Assembly: GCF_003589595.1 (NCBI RefSeq)
Contig: NW_020654422.1
Location: 7,767,485 to 7,831,484, forward strand
Source of the DNA: Hyposmocoma kahamanoa
Taxonomy: Eukaryota > Arthropoda > Insecta > Lepidoptera > Cosmopterigidae
Length of the DNA: 64,000 bases
Direction: 5' to 3'
Shown here: piece by piece, positions 55,293 through 64,000 of the stretch
Numbering within the stretch: the first letter of the stretch is position 1
Layout of the letters: every line of letters starts with the position of its first letter
Made by a program: the position numbers and the translations under genes
The notes under the pieces: generated by a model
Databases searched by the model: none
Seen by the model: the letters and a program-made list of their open reading frames with translations, nothing else
Told to the model about the DNA's origin: nothing

Positions 55293-55402
55293 GTACGGAT
55301 CTCGTCTAACGAGAGAGTTTATGCCACGTTCCGCCAGTGCGGGTTTGGGCCTTCACTCGTTTTCTAAGGGTTGTGAACCTTTTTCACCATACGCTACAAC
55401 AA
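55291..55402 (+). repeat. CTCGTCTAACGAGAG-type lepidopteran repeat fragment
   Basis: GTACGGATCTCGTCTAACG, GAGAGTTTATGCCACG, GGCCTTCACTCGTTTTC and GTTGTGAACCTTTTTCACCAT parallel 53383-53500. It directly abuts the A-tail of the preceding family B copy. Confidence 0.6.
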
Positions 55403-55939
55403 AATATAAATAACTACAAGTTTGGTATTTTTGTTACCTGAGAAGCCAAATAGGTACCTAAGATTTTGTGATTAACCTTGCATGTGTAAATATAATATGT
55501 TGATTAAATTTTTACATATAAATTTTGAGAAAAATGTAATTACCAAAATCATAACAAATAATCATGAACTTTCTTTTTGAAATGACTTTTTGCCATGAAG
55601 TCTAAGAAACTTCAGTGGCACAAAAACGTGTCAGTTACCGAATTGAGTTATTATGACATTTTAGAATATTAATGATGTTTACTCTCTGGACTGAGATATG
55701 TTGCTTTGGCGCTGAGACTTGCTGTTTTTTGGTTGTTCTCATTTGAATACTAAATGGTCATACTACCACAATAGGCTATAATTGTTACACCAAAAGTAAA
55801 AGTATAATTTGGTTAGAGATTTCAATTCGATGCTAAAGTGGTACAGTGTTTACGTCTTGATATTGATAAGTAAATACATAGTTCGACACAAAACAAAACT
55901 TAATTTTTACGTACATATATAATCTGTCGAACTCAAGCT
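55403..55939. other. No recognisable feature
   Basis: AT-rich filler with no frame or repeat I recognise. Confidence 0.4.
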
Positions 55940-56590
55940 TAAATACTCTTTTATTTCATAGGTAAGCAAATTACACTTGAAATCAATGAAATAATAATAA
56001 CAAAGCCCATACTTATAGCCTCGCACTATGGAAACCCTGTATCCTGTTTGGCAGGGACACACATAGACAACCACAAATTACACCCAAACTCACTAGAGAA
56101 ATAAATTTAGGCCATACAAATGTTTGTCCCGGCACAGGAATCGAACATGGGGCCTCTGTATGACAGAGCAGCAAGATAACAGTAGGGTTACGGAGGCAAT
56201 TAAATCGTAACATTGATTAAATTCTACTACTCATTCGTATGGCAGATTCCCTTGAGAAGAATGAATAAGAAAATCTAGGATTTGCTCTTTGTAAATAAAC
56301 ATGCTTGCATTTATCATTCACGTCATGATAGATCTAGGCAATCGGCTAGAGCTAAACGGGTCAACCATGGATTTTTGTCATCAAAGTACGCACATGCTAT
56401 GTTATAAGCTTGAGTGTAAAGTTTTTTTTTTCACTGTAGTTTTGAATTGCAAATTTCGTATTTGAACCCGAATCTTACAGAAACGTATACATTGCCCCTT
56501 AAATGAATTTAAGTCGCTTTTCAAAATTAAAATATGTGAATAAAGTACCGTTATCCGTTATTGCAAATAAAAACTCCATCCGAAAACCTT
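55940..56590 (-). pseudogene. LINE 3' end (same family as 16.1-16.9 kb), split by SINE1
   Basis: The plus strand shows TTTTATTTCATAGGTAAGCAAATTACACTTGAAATC, interruption, then ATTGATTAAATTCTACTACTCATTCGTA, TTGTAAATAAACATGC, GAGCTAAACGGGTCAACCATGG. All are in the order of 16130-16360. Protein is barely legible on the minus strand. It is a second, more decayed copy of that LINE tail. Confidence 0.6.
55987..56203 (-). mobile_element. SINE1, antisense, inserted in LINE 3' end
   Basis: Tail AATAATAATAAC at low coordinates, body TAGCCTCGCACTATGGAAACC and GACAACCACAAATTACACCC, B box complement GGAATCGAAC, head GGAGGCAATTAA. The A box is much altered. Flanking AAATC (left about 55979-55983, right about 56203-56207) may be the target duplication. 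The host LINE order resumes after it. Confidence 0.75.
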
Positions 56591-57020
56591 ATTTAAAAAC
56601 ACAATGTTCATAAATTCTGCAGAAGCTCGAATAACTCGTCTAATTATTTCCGAAGAATATCACAAGTACGCACATTAACTTACCTTAAATAAAGCGTAGA
56701 AATGAACACCGAAGCAATTAAAAGTTTTATCTGCTGAATTCCTTATGATTGTAGTTTAATCGTCGCCAGTAGGCTGTACTTTGGAAACTTGTTTATGAAA
56801 AGAAAACCAATGTAGGGGGTAGGTTTTTCCTTTTAACATAATGACTTGGAGGTTTGATTTGAACGGTCTGTATGCTGCACATGGTATTTGAAATAGTGCG
56901 TGCGTGCGTGCGTGCGTGCGTGTCTGTGTGTTGTGCATGTAAAAACAATCCATTTTAAGCAGGATTCGACAATATCAATATAGGTACTTATTTTCTATGA
57001 TGATTATCATATACGTATAT
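56591..57020. other. Unassigned, with a GCGT microsatellite at 56896-56932
   Basis: GTGC(GTGC)n then GTGTCTGTGTG is a short imperfect microsatellite. The rest is AT-rich with no recognised feature. Confidence 0.6.
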
Positions 57021-57203
57021 AAGTGACGGGACGGACAAGAAGTGTGTCTGGTGGTAAGAGTGATGACAAGTCCCATGTGCCTGTAATTTCACCAGCACCG
57101 TTACCTTTCAAAACTGGAACACATTACTGCTTGGCGGCAGAAATAGATAAGGTGGCAGTATTTCTCTGGATGAACTCTTTCACAAGGAGCTCTATTGTTA
57201 CTA
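57021..57203 (-). mobile_element. Family B retroposon with two internal deletions
   Basis: Antisense copy starting AAGTGACGGGACGGACAAG and ending GAGCTCTATTGTTAC. It jumps from GGTGGTAAG to GACAAGTCCCATGTGCCTG, and one hairpin arm is lost (GGAACACATTACTGC). Confidence 0.8.
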
Positions 57204-57583
57204 CATATATCCGTTAATTATCCTTGCTGATTCATAGTTTTGTCTCTTTAATTTTTGACTAAAAATGACAAACAAAGAGAAAACAAATAAACGAGAAGAA
57301 AAATGTTTCGAAAATGTTTTTGATTTTTTGAAATTGACATTTAACATGTTTGGATACGTCTCGGATCTTTGCTCTAAGTCTCGGATACAAACACATGGCA
57401 TGACATTGCTGGCGGTAACATTCTGTTGTATAGTCTGTTCCAATCCATTGTTTCAAAAAAGTAAATAAACAGATCCTTGACCCGACCATAGACAGTGTAG
57501 TGATGACTGCACACTACAACTCGATAATTAATTGAATGAATTGATTTCTTTAATTGAATCAGTTGGAATAACTGGAATATATA
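57204..57583. other. No recognisable feature
   Basis: Overlapping frames of 67-80 codons lie on both strands, without known motifs. No repeat is seen. Confidence 0.4.
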
Positions 57584-58847
57584 AAGGGTTTTTCAATTGG
57601 CGCGGGTAGATTTTGGCGGCCCGTGGCGGCCATTTTGTTTTGGTGACATCTGTCAAATCTTTTGTTTATTATTCAGTTGCTTATGCTAAATCATCATGGC
57701 AAGTTACACGATTGAACAGCACGTTCAAATGATAAAACTTTATTATCAAAATGAGTGTTCGTTAATGCAAACGTCGTGCGCATTGCGGCCATTATTCGGT
57801 TGACGTGGTGGCCCTTCACAGTCGACTCTTCAACGTTTGGTGGCCAAGTTTGAGACCACCGGTTCAGTAATAAATCAGCCAACATCCTTACGTTCAAGGA
57901 ACGCAAGATCGGCCGAGAACATCGGCGCGGTCCGTGAAAGTATAAAGCAGAACCCGAGGCAGTCGATTCCTCGCCGTGCACAAGAACTCGGCCTTTCGTA
58001 GACTTCAACTTGGCGAATTATACGTCGGGACTTGCGCCTACACCCGTACAAGATGCAACTGACCCAGGAGACTGGGTTTCGAATCGTTTGGAAGAGGACC
58101 CCAATTTTGGCCGAAAAATCATCTTTAGTGACGAGGCGCATTTTTGGATGAATGGCTGTGTTAACAAGCAAAATTGCTATATATGGGACGACACCAACCC
58201 ACGCGAGGCTCACCAGGTGATAATGCATCCTCAAAAAGTTACCGTTTGGTGTGAATTTTGGGCCGGCGGCGTCATTGGTCCGTACTTTTTTGAAAACGAC
58301 GTTGGTGAGGCGGTCACCGTCAACGGCGAGCGCTACAGAACGATGATAACCAATTTCTTATGGCCCAAATTGAACCATATGGACCTAGACGACATGTGGT
58401 TCCAGCAGGACGGCGCTACGTGCCACACAGCGGACGTCACGATTGACATTCTGCATGAACGATTTGAGGGTAAGGTTATCTCTCGCAGGGGTGATGCGAA
58501 TTGGCCACCAAGGTCATGCGATTTGACCCCGCTAGCCTTTTTCCTGTGGGGTTTCTTGAAGTCGCAGGTCTATGCAAATAAACCGCAATCGACCGATGCC
58601 CTAAAGGTGTACATAACACAGGCCATCGCTCAAATTCAGCCCGATCTATGCGACCGAGTCATTGAAAATTGGACCACTCGGATTTCTAGCCACCGTAAGA
58701 AGCCGAGGCGGGCATTTGCATGATGTCATATTCCATACTTAATGGCATACATGGGCCTTTCAAATAAAAAAATAATTTTGTTAATACCTCCCACACAGCT
58801 TGTTTTATTCCATTTCAACATCTACCCGCCCTTATTGAAAAACCCTT
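57584..58847 (+). mobile_element. Mariner-like DNA transposon, 1264 bp, TA target site
   Basis: Left terminus AAGGGTTTTTCAATTGGCG, continuing CGGGTAGAT. The right terminus is its inverted form with four changes in the middle (..TTATTGAAAAACCCTT). TA (part of TATA) flanks both ends at 57582-57583 and 58848-58849. One damaged transposase gene fills the interior. Length and TA site fit the Tc1/mariner superfamily. The termini are about 28 bp. With trans-acting transposase it might still be mobilised. Confidence 0.85.
57696..58723 (+). pseudogene. Mariner-like transposase with two stops and a frameshift
   Basis: From ATG 57696 the N-terminal DNA-binding region is readable (ASYTIEQHVQMIKLYY..; TLQRLVAKFETTGS; QSIPRRAQELGLS), with stops at 57801-57803 and 57999-58001. 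Near 58050-58080 the reading shifts frame and about 15-20 residues seem lost. The catalytic half is then open to 58723: IIFSDEAHFW (first Asp), HPQKVTVWCEFWAGG, YFFENDVGEAVTVNG, MWFQQDGATCHTA (second Asp), and PRSCDLTPLAFFLWGFLKSQVY (third Asp). There are 36 residues between the second and third Asp. All three acidic residues survive, but no intact protein can be made without suppressing the stops. It is related to the remnant at 20318-20784, which has the same spacing. Confidence 0.85.
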
Positions 58848-58849
58848 TA

Positions 58850-59205
58850 TAATAAAATGAGTATTGCGATTTCGCTGCTGATTACTATAAAAAATATGTG
58901 ATTCAATACTGAGTGATGATATTTCATACATGAGATTAGAAGTTTTTTGTTACATAACCTAAAAAGCAAATTTCAAATTTCCGGAATCGAATTTTAAATT
59001 TTCCTTCAAATCTTACACTTAAATATTCGTTCGATTGTGATAAAATTTTCGATTCACTAATCGGTTACAAAAACTTCAATCAATGAATGAACCCAGTGAG
59101 TTATTTCCGTACAGCCCTACATATCTATAGACTATACAAATCCATATTTGATTACTAACCTCACTTTTAAACTAACATTTTTCAAATATGATTTTAAAAT
59201 GGTTT
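58850..59205. other. No recognisable feature
   Basis: AT-rich spacer between the mariner-like element and a SINE3 copy. Confidence 0.4.
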
Positions 59206-59209
59206 CGTT

Positions 59210-59345
59210 CCGTGGTTCAGTTATTCTAGCCTCTGGCACGGTATGCTAGAAGACGTCGGTTCGAATCCGGCCGGATCGAAGGACTTTTTTCTGAGTGTTC
59301 GATCTTTGTATTAATAAATATAACAAACTAGTGGAATAATTTCAC
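59210..59345 (+). mobile_element. SINE3-like tRNA-derived element
   Basis: TTCCGTGGTTCAG...GTCGGTTCGAATCCGGCC gives a head with a clear B box (about 59258-59268). The body GGATCGAAGGAC..GTTCGATCTTTGTATTAATAAATATAACAAACTAGTGG matches 9330-9410. Both copies lie within about 60 bp of PLE sequence, so this tRNA-like unit might be part of a longer PLE-associated repeat. Confidence 0.55.
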
Positions 59346-59397
59346 ATAACAATTATTGAATATCAATTCAATAAAAAAAATTAAAGATTTTAATATA

Positions 59398-59580
59398 TCG
59401 AATTCTTAGGTTTTCGCGATTGTTACACATAGGAAATGAAACTATTTTTCCGGATTTAAATCGCGTATATTTGTTTTTTCAAACAAAGTAAAGGGCCCGA
59501 AACGTCGGTTTGTTTGAAAAACCAAATATACGCGATTTAAATCCGGAAAAATAGTTTCATTCCCTGTAGATTTTAATACG
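59398..59580. repeat. Penelope-like UTR foldback: 56-nt arms, 21-nt loop
   Basis: The arm 59433-59488 (GGAAATGAAACTATTTTTCC..CAAACAAA) and the arm 59510-59565 are inverted copies with only a few differences. The loop is GTAAAGGGCCCGAAACGTCGG, close to the AAGGACCCGAAACGTTGG seen in the PLE 3' UTR at 8845-8870. The left flank keeps AATTCTTAGGTTTTCGCG. Confidence 0.8.
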
Positions 59581-59829
59581 TTATTCAAATGAATATTGCT
59601 AGAAATAGTGATGAGATATCAAGTTGAAACCTTCAAAATATACGTGAAAGTGTTATTCCATTTATTGAGTGAATGCTTTAGAATTTTCACTTAACCGGTT
59701 TGTTTACTTTTTTGGCATAATGGATGGGAATAGACTTTAGCATAAGCATTTTGTTGTTGCCATGAATTTTATGACATCATTTATGTCCTATAAGTCAAAG
59801 GTTTCTTCTAGTACACATAATGGTGTGTT
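59581..59829. other. No recognisable feature
   Basis: AT-rich DNA before the block shared with 54.0-54.2 kb. I recognise nothing in it. Confidence 0.4.
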
Positions 59830-60780
59830 AAACACATAATGCTAGTATCGGAAATATATTATATTAGAGAGAATATCTTTTAGATTTTAATATGTTGTGA
59901 CTAAATAATCTGTTTATGAAATTATTCGGCAGCGAACCAAGATCATCAACTCACTTGCGAAGCGAGGTTATAGAATGGCATGTTCCGTACGGTCCGCAAC
60001 TCTTTTTCTGCTGTATATACATGCTGATTGATGAAAGTTGTAGACAGATACTTGACCAAGGGTCAGTGGAGAAGAAATCCAGTCTTATCGAGAGTCCATG
60101 GTTAGTTGTTTGGATTTGACACTTAAGGCAGTCTCCGATTGGAGCATCTGATTAGAACTTCGGCAGTTACATAGAATCCATGGCCAAAAATGTAGCCAGG
60201 AAGCTTGGCATCCTTTGCAGGGAAAGATGTTACTTCACAGCGGGACAGTTACTTCAACTGTACTAAGCACAACTCCGGACTTGTATGGAGTACTGCTGCC
60301 CCTGTAGGCTGGTTCTGCTAAATACCAACTGGCCACCCAGGATTCAGCTAAAAAACGTGCCAAGAATCTTATAGGCGAGTCAGAATTAATAGAGGTGAAT
60401 TTGCAGAGCCTTCAACCCCGCCGTAAAGTTGCCTGCTTATCGGTATACTACAGGATATATCACGGAGAGAGTTGTTGAGAGGAATTGTACAATTTAATTC
60501 CACCTTCCCCTTTCCATCATCGGGTGACCAGATGGCGACTGGGGTTGAGATATTCCAAGGATTTGCACGAACCGTTTCGCTTCTACATTTATATGTCAAA
60601 CGGCTTAGAATTCCCTGCCTGCAGACTGTTCGTTGAATGGTATACCTTGGACGTTTTTAAGGCGAGAGTGAAGAGCCCTTAGTTAGGTGCACATGCTCCA
60701 TCGTCGACTTCATCGTCACTTTCTATTAGGAGGCATAGAAGTCAAATGCGCACTTATTTTTAAACAAAAAAAAAACGTAC
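59830..60780 (+). pseudogene. Jockey-like LINE 3' fragment joined to a shared repeat block
   Basis: 59830-59950 repeats the block seen at 54020-54190, including GGCAGCGAACCAAGATC. A decayed Jockey-like reverse transcriptase C-terminus follows: SVRSATLFLLYIHAD near 59980; an internal jump past the YADD region; YIESMAKNVARKLGIL; MEYCCP; ESELIEVNLQSLQPRRKVACLSVYYRIYHGES; EELYNLIPPSPFHHR; and EWYTLDVFKARVKS. It then reaches a 3' UTR and an A-run near 60767. Blocks match the intact frame at 10644-13457. Stops and shifts are numerous. Confidence 0.7.
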
Positions 60781-61784
60781 ATAACAATTTGAAACCGTAA
60801 TTTGTGCATTAATAATTATTAATCATGAATGTAACATAATATGTCGATGTACCATTAGAACGTTACGTTCATTGTACGTACGTTAAAATAATTCGTTAAT
60901 ATGGTTAGTTTGAAAGAAGAAATATACGCGATTTAAATCCGGAAAAATAGTGTAATTTCCTAATGTGGTTCTTTTCTACGGAACAGCTATAAGTCTACAA
61001 TTAATGATAAAAAGTTTACCTTTAGCGGTTTGAAAACTGAATGCTACAGAAAATATTGATTAAATAGATTTTAGTTGCAAAATTTCTTATACAATTACAA
61101 TTTTTTTATCATAAGTTTCTTTTTATACCAAGATAAAAGGGCATGTGACTGTGTAATGGTATGAAAAGGTGTGTAATATATATTTAATTGCAGTGTTACA
61201 AAGTGTAAAAGTTGCCTTACTTAAAACTGACTTCAAATGACCAATTCAAGGCTTTTGCTGAACTTTAATTATTCAATCTAAATGAGTGCTTCAGCTGATA
61301 ACATAAAATATTCTTATTTTATTATTAAAGTCCTGTGTAATACTTATTATCCGTGGTTACATTTAGGTACCTGTATACCGTATAGACAGAATAAAATAGA
61401 AGCGGATTATAAAAAAAAATTATAAATTTTAATTTTCTTTTCAATTTCGTTGCTTTTTTAACACAAAAAAGTTATTAGTAGTGATGCTTGTTAATCCGGC
61501 GGCGTTAAAGCGCTTACTTTCACTCGGAGAACTTTATACGATTATACATTTTTACGAGCCGCCAAGTACGTTAATAAGTTATACTTTTGGAGGGACGCTT
61601 TATTAAGTCTGCGGTATTAATATTTTATTCATTTAATTAGCTGCACTGTTTATAAATGTATAAATAAAATGTATTATAGTCTAATATTCGTGGCTTTATT
61701 ATGACATCTTTATAGAGGTTTATTTAAATATAGTTTTAATCTGTCTTTTGTGATGACATACACGATCAAACTTGTGCTTTATAC
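60781..61784. other. Unassigned; small Penelope-like UTR fragment at 60905-60960
   Basis: The fragment has GAAATATACGCGATTTAAATC then CGGAAAAATAGTG, the PLE UTR core. The rest is AT-rich, with a less AT-rich non-repetitive patch at 61490-61620 that could be conserved non-coding DNA. No gene is recognised. Confidence 0.5.
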
Positions 61785-62650
61785 TGACTTAAAAGCTGTT
61801 CAGGTGTGTAGTACCGTCTGACCTTGGAAAATATGCCTAGTTTTTTTGCAGCAGTTTTTGCCAAGCACTGGATGTATCCAAGGCCAAAGTTGAGGTTGGA
61901 TGACAAGTCCAGACCAAGTAGCTCAAGGTGGTCACTTATCATATCTTAAGGTGTAAGGGACTCCGTATGGATGAGAAAAGACACGCCTGTGTTTTAACCG
62001 CATTAAACCTGACACTGTTTGCGTCTCCCCAGTGGGAAGCCGCTTTCAGGCCCTGGTTCAGCCGGGTGATCATCGCCTCTTGTTTACACCGGATCTCTTC
62101 GATGCTGTCCCGGGTGTCTGGCACATAACTCTCTACCACTGTGCTGTCGTCTGCGTACCCAAATATACCGGGCATAAGCAGCAGGTCGTTGATATGCAGC
62201 AAGAATAGAGTGGCGGAGAGGACAGATCCCTGAGATACACCGGCATTTATACCATGAGGAGCAGACGAGTAACCATCTGCCAATAGGAATTCCGTAAGCT
62301 GGAAGCTTGTTTAACGGGCTACCATGCCAAAACTTATCAAAGGCCTTTGATATGTCGGGAGACACGACAAGCGATTCCCCGCGTTTCTTACATACGCATG
62401 CAGGCATACGCAGGAAGGTCCCCAGTAGATCGACCACGGCGAAAACTATATTGTCGATCACTGAGAAGATCGTTAGCTTCGAGGTATCCAAGGAGACGGC
62501 TGTTCAATACACGCTCCATAGTCTTACAGAGTATGGAGGTGATTGCAATAGGTCGATAATTAGATGGGTCGGCATGACTACCTTTCTTAGGTACATACTG
62601 TACATTTGCAAGCTTCCAGGTTTTCGGGACTTGTCCAGAACTCAAAGGTT
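61785..62650 (-). pseudogene. Jockey-like LINE reverse transcriptase fragment
   Basis: On the minus strand: SSGQVPKTWKLANVQYVPKK; NYRPIAITSILCK; LLSDRQYSFRRGRSTGDL; a shift; KRGESLVVSPDISKAFDKFWH; a further break; GINAGVSQGSVLSATLFLLHIND; YADDS (catalytic box intact); RFNAVKTQACL; then LELLGLDLSSNLNFG, KTAAKKLGIFSKVRRYYTPEQLL to about 61785. It covers roughly residues 470-780 of the frame at 10644-13457 and is a different, more diverged subfamily. Both ends are truncated, with at least three frame breaks. Confidence 0.8.
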
Positions 62651-63764
62651 CTAATGATTACTAATTTCTTAATTAATTATATTCTAATGATAACTAATTG
62701 CGTTATTGTCTTCTTTATTCTTATTTTTATAGTTGGTCTACTAGTATCGAAATCAATTTTTATTCATGTACATTTAATAGATATTACTTAGTACATTTAA
62801 GTACAGGCGGATTTGAGTATCAATATTAAATAAAAATGGAAACTTTAAAATATCTCCTCTTTGTATTTTTAAAAGACAGTTCTAAATGTAGTGTATGTTT
62901 GTATGAACTTTCAATAAAAATGATAATTGCAATAAACCTGTGCCAAGCAGTTGGACAAATAATGGTCCAGTGATGATTCAAATGAAACAAGTTCGACTAT
63001 TTATTACATAAGCATAACCAACATCCAGTCGATTGTTGATAGAATATTTATAGACAGCAATCACTAGCTGTTTGCAAGCGATTTTGAAAATTGTAAAATC
63101 CACAAACGTAAAATAGAGTGCCTTTGTGCTATTATACCTTTTGAATTACCATTTGTTACTCAGAATAAGGCGAATGTAGCAAAAATGATCGTTTAATGGC
63201 GCATTCATACACGTGCCAGTAGTAAGTTATAAACGTAGTCACGGGAGAGTGTTGACATATATTTTAGGCGCAGTTTATTATTTCGTTAGCTAGTAATTAC
63301 CTCGATGCTTGTTTGTTGCTGACAGATCCAATTACATTAAAGGGATCGAGCCCGCTCTATTAGGAGGCGCACTTTGTTTCTTCAACAAACACATTGTTTT
63401 CAATACCACTATTGCAAAATTACATGCCTTGCGGGCACCGATGGATTTTCATTCTATTGTTGGAACGCCACATTATTATTTCGCGAACTTTTGAATGTTA
63501 TTCGTGGTCTGCGCTCGCAACTGTTTGTTATAAATGTGTTGAATAATATTAAATAATTATTTTCAATTTTCAGCTATTATTGCTGTTGTTTTTGACACAT
63601 AATATTTCTATGAAAAAAAGTTTTACTAACTAAAGTTTTACTGACTAATTGCGTGTTTTATATTTGTAATTTCTGATTATAGAGCAGTTCGAATAATATG
63701 GCTCTAACAAAAATGGAAAAAATTCAAATTATCAACCTGTTTTTTGTGTGTGTGTTATACGCCT
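62651..63764. other. Low-copy DNA, no gene recognised
   Basis: AT-rich, with a non-repetitive, slightly GC-richer stretch at 63190-63500 bearing two overlapping 60-codon frames of no known content. Confidence 0.4.
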
Positions 63765-63990
63765 GGTAGTGTCACTCGAGTTTTAAATCGCAAAGATCTG
63801 AGGAGCACTGCGCCCGTCACCCTGAGACATAAGTTGACAAGTCCCATGTGCCTGTAACTTCAACAACACCTTCACCCTTCAAAACCGAAATGCAGTAATG
63901 CTCACATTACTGCTTGACGACAAGAATAGGTAAGGTGGCAGTACTTCCTTGGACGAACTCTTTCACAAGGAACTCTACAGGTACTAAATG
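63765..63990 (-). mobile_element. Family B retroposon, 3' end truncated
   Basis: Antisense copy from ATACGCCTGGTAGTGTCACTC to CACAAGGAACTCTACAGGTAC. The hairpin CAGTAATGCTCACATTACTG is perfect and GGTAAGGTGGCAGTACTTCC is kept. It lacks the terminal ACGGGACGAACAAG block and lies near the window edge. Confidence 0.8.
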
Positions 63991-64000
63991 TTCATTCAGG

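Noticed and set aside
1..64000. CRISPR array, prophage or bacterial operon
   Set aside because: No regularly spaced repeats, no ribosome-binding-site-led gene runs, and all coding motifs are eukaryotic retroelements or transposons.

Overview
The window looks like AT-rich, repeat-laden nuclear DNA of an insect, most likely a moth or butterfly. The evidence is the mix of elements: an RTE-type LINE with a short-motif tail, Jockey/BS-like LINEs, Penelope-like elements (PLEs) with a GIY-YIG endonuclease, BEL/Pao, Tc1/mariner relatives and several tRNA-derived SINE families, several of which I associate from memory with Lepidoptera. There is no bacterial gene organisation, no rRNA, no CRISPR and no convincing complete host gene. 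The best reading is an intron or intergenic stretch in which nearly every recognisable unit is mobile DNA. Layout: 0-3.2 kb holds PLE debris, fragments of a repeat I call family B, and a tRNA-derived SINE (SINE1) with a 5' companion segment. 3.2-8.7 kb is mostly low-copy DNA with a Harbinger-like MITE and paired CRE motifs. 8.7-14.5 kb is a retroelement pile-up: a PLE 3' half, a SINE3 fragment, and an RTE LINE split by a 3.5 kb Jockey-like LINE whose endonuclease/reverse transcriptase frame is open for 937 codons. 15-21.5 kb holds family B, a LINE 3' end, a foldback element, a deleted mariner relic, a palindromic MITE and SINE5. 21.5-29.5 kb is mostly low-copy, with a B-in-B nest and SINE4. 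29.5-33.4 kb has a LINE relic with a nested insertion, a PLE endonuclease fragment between direct repeats, a tandem duplication and SINE2. 34.6-38.7 kb has a composite SINE1 insertion inside family B, a GC-rich island, SINE2 and two B copies. 38.7-48.9 kb has weak exon candidates and a SINE1 cluster. 48.9-52.6 kb has a BEL/Pao relic, an 81-nt palindrome and an inverted PLE UTR pair. 52-57 kb has dense B copies, an RTE tail and a LINE tail split by SINE1. 57.6-64 kb has a mariner-like element with intact termini but a broken gene, a PLE UTR hairpin and two Jockey-like fragments. How the parts relate: autonomous LINEs (Jockey-like, RTE, the LINE at 16.1-16.9, 29.5-30.4 and 55.9-56.6 kb) supply reverse transcriptases, and the SINEs and family B presumably depend on such enzymes. 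Family B and three LINE tails share an ATCAGG motif just before an A-rich end, which suggests common recognition by one machinery. At least six nested insertions give a relative chronology. The most unusual item is at 34710-35155, where a SINE1 copy, about 197 bp of sequence that also precedes another SINE1 copy 32 kb away, and a 37-nt second SINE1 head were inserted as one unit flanked by a 9-bp target duplication. All family names come from memory of these families, with no database search; boundaries are approximate unless a target-site duplication is given.
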